Assembly (NCBI RefSeq): GCF_016728505.1
Contig: NZ_CP068159.1
Coordinates: forward strand, 1,116,001-1,180,000
Direction of reading: 5' to 3'
Origin: Corynebacterium riegelii
GTDB taxonomy: Bacteria > Actinomycetota > Actinomycetes > Mycobacteriales > Mycobacteriaceae
Length of the DNA stretch: 64,000 bases
Shown: one piece after another, positions 26,613-35,815 of the stretch
Layout: each line of letters starts with the position of its first letter
Position numbering within the stretch: position 1 is the stretch's first letter
Translations under genes and position numbers: made by a program
The notes under the pieces: generated by a model
What the model was told of the DNA's origin: nothing
Seen by the model: only the letters and a program-made list of their open reading frames with translations
The model's database searches: none

Positions 26613-28166
26613 AACTTCTATGGCATCGAGATTGATGATTTTGCTGTGGAGATTGCGATCCTCTCTATGTGGATTGCAAAGCACCAAATGAACCGTGAAT
26701 TTGAGCGTCAGTTCAAGGTGGCGATTCCGCTTATCCCTCTGAAAGAAACCGGCCAAGTTCATGCAGGGAATGCGACCCGCATGGACTGGAATGCGGTGTG
26801 TCCAAACGAAGGTGAGGAAGAAGTGTACCTCATTGGAAACCCGCCGTACGCTGGTTCGAAGAAACAAACCGCTGAGCAAAAAGAAGATTACAAGTTTGTT
26901 TTCGGGGATCGCCCGTTTAACAAAAATCTCGACTACATTGCTCTCTAGTTTATCAAGGGCGCTGATTACATTGCAGGGACATCGGCAGAACTCGCATTGG
27001 TGTCAACCAACTCGGTAGTTCAAGGGGAGCATGTTGGACTCTTGTTTCCAATGACCTTTGAGATGGGCGTCGAAAGCGGGTTTGCTTACACCTCATTCAA
27101 GTGGGAAAACAACGCTGCTCATAATGCGGGGGTAACCGTTGTTGTGATTGGCCTGCGATCGAACTCGAGTCAGCCGAAGTACATATTCATCGATGACTTA
27201 AAAACAGAGGCGGGCAATATCAACGGCTATTTGGCTGATGCGCGGAATATTTCGATTGCACGGCGTACTAAGCCTCTGAGTTCTATATTTCCGAAAATGA
27301 CATTCGGCAACATGGCAATGGACGGTGGGAACCTCCTTCTCAACTCGGCCGAAGAGAAGTGGATTGTTGAGAATCACCCAAATGCGAGTCGATTTGTTCG
27401 ACGAATTTTAGGCAGTCAAGAATTTATCAACGGCGAGGAACGGTACTGTCTCTAGATTTTGGACGAAGAGAGGAAAGATGCCTTGGACATCAACCCGATT
27501 CGTGAACGGGTTGAGAGAGTGAAAGCTAAGCGGCTTTCCAGCAGTGATGCTGGCACACGTAAAAAGGCATCCGAACCTTGGAAATTCCGTGAGCAAAAAG
27601 GCGGAAAGACAGACTCCATCATTGTGCCGAGGGTTTCTTCTGAGCGAAGAGACTATATCCCCATGGGGTATCTCGGACCGGACACCGTCATTTCGAATGC
27701 TGCGTTCGCGGTCTACGACGCTGAACCGTGGCTGTTTGTGCTGCTCACTTCAAAGATGCATATGGCTTGGGTTCGAGCCGTCGGCGGGAAGATGAAGACC
27801 GACTACCGCTATTCAAACACCATCGTCTACAACAACTTCCCGGTTCCTAAGAGAATCGAAAAGTACAAAGACCAACTCACGGAAACTGCGCTGCGGATCC
27901 TGGATGTGCGTGAGTACCACTGCGAAAAGACGCTGGCAGAGCTCTACGACCCAGAGGCGATGCCGCGGAACCTGCGCGAAGCACACGAGGCGAACGATGC
28001 TTTAGTGGATTCGCTGTATTCCAAGAAACCTTACGAGTCAGATGAGGCACGTCTTTCGGATCTCTTCGAGTTGTACGAGGAAATGATTGCAGCCGAAGAA
28101 GCTGCGAAAGCCGCAAAACGTAGCCGTAGAACGGTGAAAAAATCTGACCAGGCAGGAGCGAAATAA
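26613..28166 (+). pseudogene. MmeI-like DNA methyltransferase, 3' fragment with two amber codons
   Basis: The native frame resumes at NFYGIEIDDFAVEIAILSMW and carries motif IV GNPPYAGSKKQ, the target-recognition region (YIPMGYLGPDTVISNAAFAV, MHMAWVRAVGGKMKTDYRYS) and a C-terminal charged tail to TAA 28164-28166. TAG at 26946-26948 and at 27453-27455 lie in frame; in both places Trp is expected (DYIAL-W-FIKGADYI and RYCL-W-ILDEERK), so TGG to TAG transitions are likely. Together with 517-1568 this is one gene. Motif I and about 45 residues are missing, so activity is lost in any case. The stop overlaps the helicase ATG. Confidence 0.88.
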
Positions 28167-29133
28167 TGGCTGCAGTAACAGGAAATCCAAACGCGCGTGA
28201 AAGCATTATTCAGGTTGAGTATGCGCAGGCAGGAACCTCGGTAAGTACTGATGAACTCGGTATGCGTGAAATGCAACGCCGCGTCTACGAACAACGTGGT
28301 GCGCAGTACCTCCTGATTAAGGCTCCTCCGGCATCGGGTAAATCACGTGCGCTGATGTTCGTCGCACTGGACAAGCTCTTCCACCAGGGCCGTAAGAAAG
28401 TCATTGTGGCAGTGCCAGAGCGCTCCATCGGTGGTTCGTTTGCACCGACTGATCTGCGCTCCCACGGGTTCTATGCAGACTGGGACATCAAACCAGAAAA
28501 CAATCTCTGCACTCCGGGTAGTAGCAAGAGCAAGGTCGCAGAATTTATCCGCTTCCTGGAAGGTCCTGACGCGGTGCTCGTATGCACGCACGCCACCTTG
28601 CGCTTCGCATTTGAAAAGCTCACACCAGACGCATTCAATGGCACAGTGCTTGCAATCGATGAGTTCCACCATGTCTCAGCAGCCGACCTAGACAACAGCC
28701 GCCTCGGCTACTTGCTGCGTGAAGTGATGAACGGCTCTGATGCGCACATCGTTGCCATGACAGGTTCGTACTTCCGCGGGGATACCGTGCCGGTGCTCTT
28801 GCCGGAGGATGAAGCGAAGTTTACTTCCGTCACCTTCAACTATTACGACCAGCTCAATGGCTACCAGTACCTGAAATCATTAGGTATCGGCCACCACTTT
28901 TACCAAGGTCGCTACACCGATGCGATTGACCAAGTGCTGGATCTAGACAAGAAAACGATCCTGCACATTCCCAACGTGAACTCGGGTGAATCCACCAAGG
29001 ACAAGATCGAAGAAGTCGGCCAGATCATTGACACCATCGGTGAAGTGATCGGCCAAGAGGAAGAAACCGGCATCATCCTCGTCCGCCGTCGAGACAACGG
29101 TGTGAATCGGCCTGACTTTTTGAGAGTGGCGTG

Positions 29134-30066
29134 TTACGCGGCGTGAAGGCCTGCGTGGTTTTCTCGTTGGTAGTTGGTGTAGTGCTCGATCGGCGGGATA
29201 TGCCCGAGCGAGGAATGCAACCGCTCGTGATTATACCAGTGGACCCATCCGGCTGTGGCGCGTTCCACCTCACTCCAGTTCGTCCACGTCCCCGCTTCGA
29301 AATCAATGAGTTCAGACTTGTACAGCCCGATCGTTGACTCCATCAGACCGTTGTCGTAAGCGTCGCCGACGGTGCCGATGGACCCATCCATCTGGTGGAC
29401 GGCCAGCAGCCGGCGGAGATCTGTGGAGGTGTACTGTGAGCCCGCATCCGAGTGATGGATCACCCCGGCCGAATCAAAGTACGGGTCCTGGCGCTGGCGT
29501 ATCGCCAGTGCCTGTCGCAGCGCACGGATGACCAAAGATTTCGTGGCTCGGGTGTCCACGACATACGCCAGGATCTCACGGGTGAACACGTCGGTGACAA
29601 AAGCCACGTAGCTGAAACCGCAACTGGTGTGCACATACGTGAAATCCGCGACCCACCACTGATCGGGACGCTGAGCCTGCGACCAGGCCCGTTGAATACG
29701 ATCCGGGAAACGCTCGGCGGAGGGATCAGCAACGGTGGTGCGTGTGGTCTTGCGTCGGAGTACACCCGCGATTCCAAGGATATTCATGAGGCGTTGCACC
29801 TGGTCACGGCCGATGTTCCAGCCTGCCCGGTGGGCGGCTTTCCATAGTTTTCGTCGCCCGTAGACCCGCCGATTGGCCCGCCACAGCTCAAAGAGCCGGT
29901 GCGCGGTGTAAGCCTCATCCAGCTCGGCAGGGGTGGGCCCGAAACCACGGGCCTGGAAGCGGTAGAACGTTGCTGGTGAAATAGCGTATTCATGCTCATT
30001 GAGCACGCGGCACATCCGCTCGATGGAATACAGGTGCCGGTGAGTGCGGAGGAAGTCCACAATCAC
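29134..30066 (-). CDS. IS3 transposase orfB
   Basis: 310 residues with the rve DDE domain: WWVADFTYVHTSCGFSYVAF with the first Asp, GVIHHSDAGSQYTS with the second, and NGLMESTIGLYKSELI with the Glu. Its start overlaps the orfA stop, as expected for a -1 frameshift fusion. No internal stop is seen, so this copy may be active. Confidence 0.92.
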   Translation of the reverse strand: MIVDFLRTHRHLYSIERMCRVLNEHEYAISPATFYRFQARGFGPTPAELDEAYTAHRLFELWRANRRVYGRRKLWKAAHRAGWNIGRDQVQRLMNILGIAGVLRRKTTRTTVADPSAERFPDRIQRAWSQAQRPDQWWVADFTYVHTSCGFSYVAFVTDVFTREILAYVVDTRATKSLVIRALRQALAIRQRQDPYFDSAGVIHHSDAGSQYTSTDLRRLLAVHQMDGSIGTVGDAYDNGLMESTIGLYKSELIDFEAGTWTNWSEVERATAGWVHWYNHERLHSSLGHIPPIEHYTNYQRENHAGLHAA

Positions 30067-30386
30067 TTTAGTTTGCGGTCGAGCTCCGCCTGGGCGAAAA
30101 AAGCTGAGGCCAGTTTCAGGATCTCGTTGGCTTCTTTGAGCCGGGCATTTTCCTTGCGCAGGGTGATAAGTTCCGCGTCTTTCTCGGCATCGGATTGCTC
30201 GACGGCGGCGTCTACCTTCTTCTCTTCTGCGCGTACCCAGTTGCGGATAGTCGATGTTTTGATGCCGATGACAGCTTCGACAGCGCGTAGTGCGGCTGCC
30301 TTGGATGAAGCGCCGTCAGCGAGCTCCTCGAAATACAGGCGCACCGCCCGCTGGCGGGTCTCCTGGTCGTAAGGGCTGATAGCCAT
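30063..30386 (-). CDS. IS3 transposase orfA
   Basis: 107 residues: YDQETRQRAVRLYFEELADG, an HTH (GIKTSTIRNWVR) and a leucine-zipper-like ITLRKENARLKEANEILKLA. Together with orfB it gives the OrfAB transposase. Confidence 0.92.
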   Translation of the reverse strand: MAISPYDQETRQRAVRLYFEELADGASSKAAALRAVEAVIGIKTSTIRNWVRAEEKKVDAAVEQSDAEKDAELITLRKENARLKEANEILKLASAFFAQAELDRKLK

Positions 30387-31509
30387 GATGTTCCTCCTGT
30401 GTTACATCATGCCCTCTCACCAACCCAGGCCGGTTTAGTGAGACACTTCGCGTTGCGGATCTTGTAGATGACACGGACCAGAAAGCACGTGCGCATACCT
30501 TGACGTATTTGACCGACGTTGCTTCCAAGAACCGCGATGCCGTGGACATCATCATTGCCCTTGGCATGGCGAAGGAAGGCTTCGACTGGCCATTCGCAGA
30601 GCATGCGCTCACCGTTGGATATCGCTCTTCACTGACTGAAATCATCCAGATCATCGGGCGTGTGACACGTGACAGCGAAGGCAAGAGGCATGCACAATTC
30701 ACCAACCTTCTGGCTGAACCCGACGCAGCACAGAGCGAAGTGACCATCTCTGTCAACAACATGCTCAAGGCAATCACTGCCTCACTGTTGATGGAACAGG
30801 TGCTAGCCCAGAACTTTGACTTCAAGCCAAAGCTCAACCCTGATGAGCGCTCTGAAGGCAACACGGTCAAGATTGAAGGGCTCAAAGAGCTCACCACGGA
30901 TCGTGTGCGACAGATTGTTTCCAATGACCTCAATGATCTCAAGGCCACGATCCTCCAGGACGATACGTTTGCACGCGCAGCTGTAGGCAAACTTGATCCC
31001 CAGACCACCAACAAAGTGCTCATCCCGAAGATTATTCGTGAGCAGTACCCGGACCTCTCGGACGATGAGGTTGAGCAGGTCCGTCAGCGCGTGGTCATTG
31101 ATTCGGTGATTAAGACCGGTGAGGTCAAAGAGGTTGGGGACAAGCGGTTCATCGAGATGGCGAACCAGTTTGTCAACATTGATGAGCTCAACATCAACCT
31201 GATTGACAGCATTAATCCGTTCCAGCGTGCCTTCGAAATCTTGTCGAAATCCGTCACGCCAAGCGTGCTTTCGTTGATCTCCGATGCGATTGCAACAACC
31301 CGCATTGATATGAGCCTTGAGGAAGCAATGGCGTTATACCCACAGGTTCAGGCGTGGGTGAGAGCGGAGGGGCGTCATCCCGACCGACGCTCTGATGACG
31401 CAGAGGAAAAGCAGCTAGCAGAAGCACTCTTGGTAGTGCGTAAAGCTGCAAATGAGCGCAGAAGTGAGCAGCAGGCAGAAGCCGCACAGCTTGGGGAAGG
31501 TGAGCAGTA

Positions 31510-32682
31510 ATGACAGATGATGCAATTCTTGCGCAACTTGATGCCCTGATCGCAAGCGACGATGAAGGGCTGTTGGATACACCAGAAAAACCCTTGCCGG
31601 TAACGGAAACTGACAGGCTTCAGCGTGCGTTCCAAGAGGTTGTGGAGTTCTACGAAAAAGAAGGCCGCGAACCTGACCCGGAGACGATGAACATCTCAGA
31701 GCGCAAGCTTGGTGCGCGCCTAACCGGGATCCGGGCGAGCAACTTCAAAATTGAGGCTCTTGAAGATATGGATACCTACGGACTGCTCGCAACAGAACAA
31801 GTACCAACCTCTGTTGATGATCTGCTGAACTCGGACCCCCTTGATCTGATTGGCAACGCAGGTGGAATCTTTGACACGTCCTCACTGCCACAAAAGCGGG
31901 ATACGCCGATTGAATCGGACCGCCAGCTGCGTAAGCGGTGCAAAGATTTTGAAAAGTTTGAGCCTTTGTTCAAACAGAAGCACGCAGAGCTTGAACAGGG
32001 CACCTACTCTCTGACCAAGTTTGAGGGTGCCCAGACAATCATTCCCGGTGCCTTCTTCATCCTGCGCGGTGTCATGGCCTTCATCGCGGAGGTTGGTGAA
32101 TCTGAGATGAAGAGCCTGAAGCATAAAGATCAGCGCAAGGAGCGCCTCCGCGTGGTGTTTGAGAACGGCACTGAATCCGCCATGTACCGACAGTCCTTCG
32201 CGGCGCGAATGGGGGAGCAGGGCGGATTTGCTGTTACCCGTACGGGGTTTGACGTCAGTGAGATCGGTGATGCCGATGTAGAGACCGGACACATTTACGT
32301 GCTGCGTTCACTCAGTGACCACCCAGACATTCGTGGATTGAAGGATCTGTACAAGATCGGGTTCTCCACCACTCCGGTGGCTAAGCGTATCCGCGGCGCG
32401 GAAAAGAGCCCGACGTACCTCATGGCACCAGTCGAGGTAGTCGCGGATTATCGCGCTTATAACCTGCGGCCTTCAGCACTGGAGCACCTGCTTCACCGAG
32501 TGTTCGCCTCCGCACGGTTGGACGCGTCCATTGTGGATTCCGCGGGCGGCGCAGTGAGTGCGAACGAGTGGTTCTTGGTTCCCTTCCCGGTGATTGATCA
32601 TGCAGTGGACCTGATTCTGTCGGGTGGCATTGTGAACTATGTTTATGATCCAGCGCAGCAGGACCTGATCGAAATAGTGTAG
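31510..32682 (+). CDS. GIY-YIG (T5orf172/MUG113-type) nuclease of the defence-like operon
   Basis: 390 residues. About 250 N-terminal residues have no recognised domain (acidic start, then QRAFQEVVEFYEKEGREPDP, which recurs in GIY-YIG proteins of this group). The C-terminal domain holds the T5orf172 pattern: HIYVLRSLSD ... LYKIGFSTTPVAKRIRGAEK, then Glu in SALEHLLHRVF, providing the Tyr, Arg and Glu expected in GIY-YIG catalysis. It overlaps the helicase stop by 1 nt. This is the only gene of the trio with an intact frame. It would supply the nuclease that the methyltransferase seems to lack (inference). Confidence 0.82.
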   Translation: MTDDAILAQLDALIASDDEGLLDTPEKPLPVTETDRLQRAFQEVVEFYEKEGREPDPETMNISERKLGARLTGIRASNFKIEALEDMDTYGLLATEQVPTSVDDLLNSDPLDLIGNAGGIFDTSSLPQKRDTPIESDRQLRKRCKDFEKFEPLFKQKHAELEQGTYSLTKFEGAQTIIPGAFFILRGVMAFIAEVGESEMKSLKHKDQRKERLRVVFENGTESAMYRQSFAARMGEQGGFAVTRTGFDVSEIGDADVETGHIYVLRSLSDHPDIRGLKDLYKIGFSTTPVAKRIRGAEKSPTYLMAPVEVVADYRAYNLRPSALEHLLHRVFASARLDASIVDSAGGAVSANEWFLVPFPVIDHAVDLILSGGIVNYVYDPAQQDLIEIV

Positions 32683-32695
32683 AAAACCTGTTCGA
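32680..32695 (+). promoter_or_regulatory. LexA-type SOS box for imuA'-imuB
   Basis: TAGAAAACCTGTTCGA matches the corynebacterial LexA pattern TCGAAAACATGTTCGA at 14 of 16 positions. Its first three bases are the stop codon of the GIY-YIG gene. It lies just upstream of the promoter of the mutagenesis genes. Confidence 0.72.
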
Positions 32696-32704
32696 CCTTG
32701 TCGC

Positions 32705-32733
32705 TTGCCTGTGTTTTGGGTGGAGTGCATACT
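32705..32733 (+). promoter_or_regulatory. Promoter of imuA' (leaderless transcript likely)
   Basis: TTGCCT (32705-32710), a 17-bp spacer and CATACT (32728-32733). The -10 box ends 7 nt before GTG 32741, so transcription probably begins at the start codon. Confidence 0.6.
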
Positions 32734-32740
32734 AAACGCT

Positions 32741-33487
32741 GTGAGTGGAACGTCTATTCGATCGCTCGCGGCGCTCCCGGAGGAGGTCGCGGGGGCAGAA
32801 CACCCAAGTCGGGCTGAACAAATCGCACAGTTGCGTGCCCAGATGGCGGCGTTGGGTGGGGAGGTGGTGCGCCCGGTCGTCGAAAAGCATGGCACCCTCA
32901 CTGTCAAAGGATCATTATCCCAGGTCCTGCCTAACAACGGGTTGCCCAAGCAGGCGGTCACGCACTGTAGTGACACTCCGGCGCTGATCGTGGAGATCAT
33001 CGACCAAGTTACCGCTGCTGGCGGGCACGTTGGTGTGGTTGGGTGGCCGGAGTTGTCATACGCGGCAATCCCTGCAGAAGGGTTAGAACGCATCATCGCA
33101 GTGCCGGACCCAGGGATTGAAGACATCGCCGTAGCGGGCGTACTTGCAGAAGGCCTGGACCTGGTTGTCCTGCGCACGAGAACTCAGCTCGAACTCACGC
33201 CGGTGCGTGCGCGTCCTTTGCTGGCGCGTCTGCGTAAAGGTAACGCGGCGCTGCTGACCGTCAACACCACGGTGCCCTCGCCAGCACTCACCATCACCGG
33301 CCACATCGAAGGCTTTCGCGGCATCGGCGAGGGCCTGGGCCGCATCAACGGCATTGACCTGCGCGTGCGCGCTGAGAGTAAAGGTGCTCGCCCGGCCAGC
33401 ACCACGGTCACGCTCGGCCAAAAGCAACAAAAACACCCAAAGAAACAGCCAAAGAAACAACCAACCCACCTCCGGGCGGTGCCCTAA
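32741..33487 (+). CDS. imuA': ImuA'-type accessory protein of the mutasome
   Basis: About 248 residues from GTG 32741. It has a short RecA-like core without a Walker A (TPALIVEIIDQVTAAGGHVG, VGWPELSYAAIPAEGLERII, VLAEGLDLVVLRT) and a Lys-rich tail (QKQQKHPKKQPKKQP). This is the actinobacterial ImuA' protein, which bridges ImuB and DnaE2 in SOS-induced translesion synthesis. A TTG at 32705 would extend the frame but lies in the -35 box. It is followed 3 nt later by imuB, with a LexA box upstream. Confidence 0.75.
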   Translation: MSGTSIRSLAALPEEVAGAEHPSRAEQIAQLRAQMAALGGEVVRPVVEKHGTLTVKGSLSQVLPNNGLPKQAVTHCSDTPALIVEIIDQVTAAGGHVGVVGWPELSYAAIPAEGLERIIAVPDPGIEDIAVAGVLAEGLDLVVLRTRTQLELTPVRARPLLARLRKGNAALLTVNTTVPSPALTITGHIEGFRGIGEGLGRINGIDLRVRAESKGARPASTTVTLGQKQQKHPKKQPKKQPTHLRAVP

Positions 33488-33490
33488 ACC

Positions 33491-35056
33491 ATGCGGGTCG
33501 CGGCACTGTGGTTTCCGGATTGGCCGGTGCAGGCGGCAAAGCTGGAACATGACGATGAGCTGGAAGAACCCATCGCGATTGCCAGCCAGCATCGGATTAA
33601 GGTGTGCTCGCAGGCGGCGCGTCGCGTAGGTATTCGCCGCGGCATGCGTGTGCGAAACGCCCAGGCGGCCGCACCGGAGCTCACGGTTATTGACGATAAT
33701 CCGGACCGTGACGGCCGCATGTTCGCCTCCCTTGCCGCAAGCCTGGATGACGTCGCCGCAAGCGTAGAAGTACTGCGTCCGGGCTTGGTGGTTGTGGATC
33801 TAGAGGCCGCCGCCAAGTTTCACGGCAGTGAAGATGTGGCGCTGGAGATGCTTATAGACGCAGTGTCGAGACGCGGCATCGACACCCAAGCCGGTGCCGC
33901 CGATGAGATCGCCACCGCCATGATCGCCGCACGTACCTCCCAGATCGTGCCGCCACAAAAATCTCGTGAGTTTTTGGCCAACCATCCGATTACTACCCTG
34001 ACCGCAGAGACCGCCCTTGCCGCCGACCCAGAGACTGTGCGCACGCTGGGCCAACTCGGCATTGCCACGCTCGGCCAGCTTGCTGAGATCCCACCTGCCG
34101 CAATGACCACACGCTTCGGTGCGCACGGCATGCATATTCATCGGGTGGCGGTGGCTGCGCCGGATCGTCGAGTAGCACCAGAGATACCCACAGAGGACCT
34201 CGCTGTGGCGATCATCCCTGAAGATCCCATCGAACGTGTAGACGCCGCTGCCTTCGCCGCCCGCGCGCTCGCCGCGAGTTTGCATGAGCGTCTCAAAGAA
34301 ACTGGCCGCAACTGCCTGCGCCTGAAAGTTATCGCGGAACTCGCAGACGGCACCCGTGTGGAACGCATCTGGCGCACCCGCGAAGCACTCACCGAGCACG
34401 CCACGGCGGATCGCGTGCGCTGGCAGCTTGACGGCTGGCTGACCTCCGGCGGCGCTGGCGCGATCACCTCACTGATCCTGGAGCCACTCGAACTCGCCCA
34501 GCCAGACATCGCGGGCGAGCTGTGGTCCCAAGGCGCATCATCCGACGGCGCGCGCCGCGTCATTGAGCGGGTGCAGTCCCAGCTTGGTATCGACGCAGTT
34601 GTCCAACCACGCCTGGTTGGCGGCCGTGGCGTCGCCGAACGCATCCGCCTTGTCCCCTTCGGCGAAGCCCCACCCGAAACCACCGACCACACCTGGCCCG
34701 GCGCCATCCCCGCACCGCTGCCCGCGCGCCTCGGCGGCGGCATCGATCACCCCGCTTCGAGCATTCTGCTTATCGACGCCACCGCCAACCCCATCACCGT
34801 CACCGCTGAAGCCCTCCTGTCATCCAAGCCCTACGCACTCAAGTGGGGCGAGAAGAAATACCTGGTTACCGCATGGGCGGGTCCGTGGCCGGTAGATGAG
34901 GGGTGGTGGGGCCATGAGGCGCAGCACAACAAGGCGGCACGCATGCAGGTTGTCGGTCAGCTCGGCGGTGAGTCAGCAGGCGAGCGCGCCGGTGAGGTCA
35001 CAGGCTGGCTGCTGGTGTGGACGCGGCGCGCCTGGCGCGTGGAAGCCGTGTACTAG
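33491..35056 (+). CDS. imuB: ImuB, inactive Y-family polymerase homologue
   Basis: 521 residues. The Y-family fold is present (MRVAALWFPDWPVQAAKLEH, PGLVVVDLEAAAKFHGSEDV, a helix-hairpin-helix TLGQLAEIPPAAMTTRFGAH). The acidic triad of active polymerases is lacking, as expected for ImuB, which recruits DnaE2 to the beta clamp. The C-terminal part has the ImuB-specific region (KWGEKKYLVTAWAGPWPVDE, WWGHEA). It is in an operon with imuA'. Its partner dnaE2 is 5 kb away on the same strand. Confidence 0.88.
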   Translation: MRVAALWFPDWPVQAAKLEHDDELEEPIAIASQHRIKVCSQAARRVGIRRGMRVRNAQAAAPELTVIDDNPDRDGRMFASLAASLDDVAASVEVLRPGLVVVDLEAAAKFHGSEDVALEMLIDAVSRRGIDTQAGAADEIATAMIAARTSQIVPPQKSREFLANHPITTLTAETALAADPETVRTLGQLGIATLGQLAEIPPAAMTTRFGAHGMHIHRVAVAAPDRRVAPEIPTEDLAVAIIPEDPIERVDAAAFAARALAASLHERLKETGRNCLRLKVIAELADGTRVERIWRTREALTEHATADRVRWQLDGWLTSGGAGAITSLILEPLELAQPDIAGELWSQGASSDGARRVIERVQSQLGIDAVVQPRLVGGRGVAERIRLVPFGEAPPETTDHTWPGAIPAPLPARLGGGIDHPASSILLIDATANPITVTAEALLSSKPYALKWGEKKYLVTAWAGPWPVDEGWWGHEAQHNKAARMQVVGQLGGESAGERAGEVTGWLLVWTRRAWRVEAVY

Positions 35057-35071
35057 CGGTGCCGCGCAGTA

Positions 35072-35722
35072 TTAGCGCTGGATATCAATAACCAGGCGCT
35101 TCGGATTTTCCAGCATCTGTACCGAATACGGCGCCTTGTTGTGCAAACCCACCACGATCTGGCTGCGGCCTTCGGAAGTGCCGCCGTTGACTACGGCAAC
35201 CACGTTTTCAGACGGGTTGGCCATCTGTACAAGCTCTGTGGTGTCCACGCCGATCTCGCCGGGGTGGATGGTGCCGTCGACGTTGATGTTGAGAAACTCC
35301 TGGCCGTCTATAGTCAGGGGCTTGCCTACGGAAACCTTCATTGGGGTTGAGGTGTAATCCACAAACCAGCCGGGCTCACCGTCGCCTTCTAGTTGCACCT
35401 CAATGCGATCAACAACACCGCTGTCACCATCGTGGGTGTCCACCCGCACTTGAGAGACCGCAAGTTGGGCAGGTTCAGATGGACGTTGGGATTCAGGGGA
35501 GAGGTTTGGGTTGTGATCTGCCTTGTTGCGGTTGATGCCCGCTAAGACGGCAGTGGGGGTTGCAGTGGGGGTTGGGGTGGCTGGAGCAGTTGTCACGCCT
35601 TGTGCCTGATGTCCATGACCGGCGACTGGAGGACCGGCGACTGGGGGAGTGTCAGTAGCGCAGGCACCCAAAAAGAGCGAGGTCCCCACTAACACCGCAA
35701 TCGTACGCCCAGCAACAAACAT
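35072..35722 (-). CDS. AMIN-like-domain lipoprotein
   Basis: 216 residues with an N-terminal signal and lipobox (VLVGTSLFLGACATD). A Pro/Thr/Ala-rich linker follows, then a beta-rich domain of about 120 residues (VRVDTHDGDSGVVDRIEVQL ... MLENPKRLVIDIQ) typical of AMIN-like lipoproteins of Corynebacterium. It is probably anchored to the outer face of the membrane, facing peptidoglycan. It is divergent from the next gene; function unknown. Confidence 0.8.
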   Translation of the reverse strand: MFVAGRTIAVLVGTSLFLGACATDTPPVAGPPVAGHGHQAQGVTTAPATPTPTATPTAVLAGINRNKADHNPNLSPESQRPSEPAQLAVSQVRVDTHDGDSGVVDRIEVQLEGDGEPGWFVDYTSTPMKVSVGKPLTIDGQEFLNINVDGTIHPGEIGVDTTELVQMANPSENVVAVVNGGTSEGRSQIVVGLHNKAPYSVQMLENPKRLVIDIQR

Positions 35723-35815
35723 GCTTTCACGCTATCCAACGCCGCGTACTGGGCAAAACTACAAGTATGAAAATTAGGAATGGTTATCAAAACGTTAGAC
35801 AGTATGGTGTGAGGT

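Larger units (their letters stand above)
29111..30430 (-). mobile_element. Intact IS3-family element in the helicase gene
   Basis: 1320 bp bounded by CGG duplications (29108-29110 and 30431-30433). The ends are imperfect inverted repeats (CCTG...TGAGAG). It encodes intact orfA and orfB on the minus strand. Removing IS plus one CGG restores the helicase frame exactly, so the insertion is recent and was not followed by deletions. Confidence 0.9.
28166..31510 (+). pseudogene. DEAD/DEAH-type helicase interrupted by IS3
   Basis: The first part (28166-29110) has Walker A LIKAPPASGKSRALMF, Walker B VLAIDEFHH and motif III VAMTGSYFRG. After the IS, the frame continues (FSETLRVADLVDDTDQK; AKEGFDWPFAEHALTVGYRS; motif VI EIIQIIGRVTRDSEG) to a stop at 31510. 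If the IS and one CGG are removed, a single frame of 673 codons is restored (...RRRDNGVNRFSETLRVADL...). The gene starts at the methyltransferase stop and its stop overlaps the GIY-YIG start, so all three form one operon. Expected role: ATP-driven DNA translocation or unwinding in a restriction-like system (inference). Confidence 0.88.

Noticed and set aside
17005..27455. Pyrrolysine or other recoding as an explanation of the TAG codons
   Set aside because: No pyl genes or suppressor tRNA in the window, and two of the four are in transposases where decay is common; kept only as an observation on stop-codon bias.
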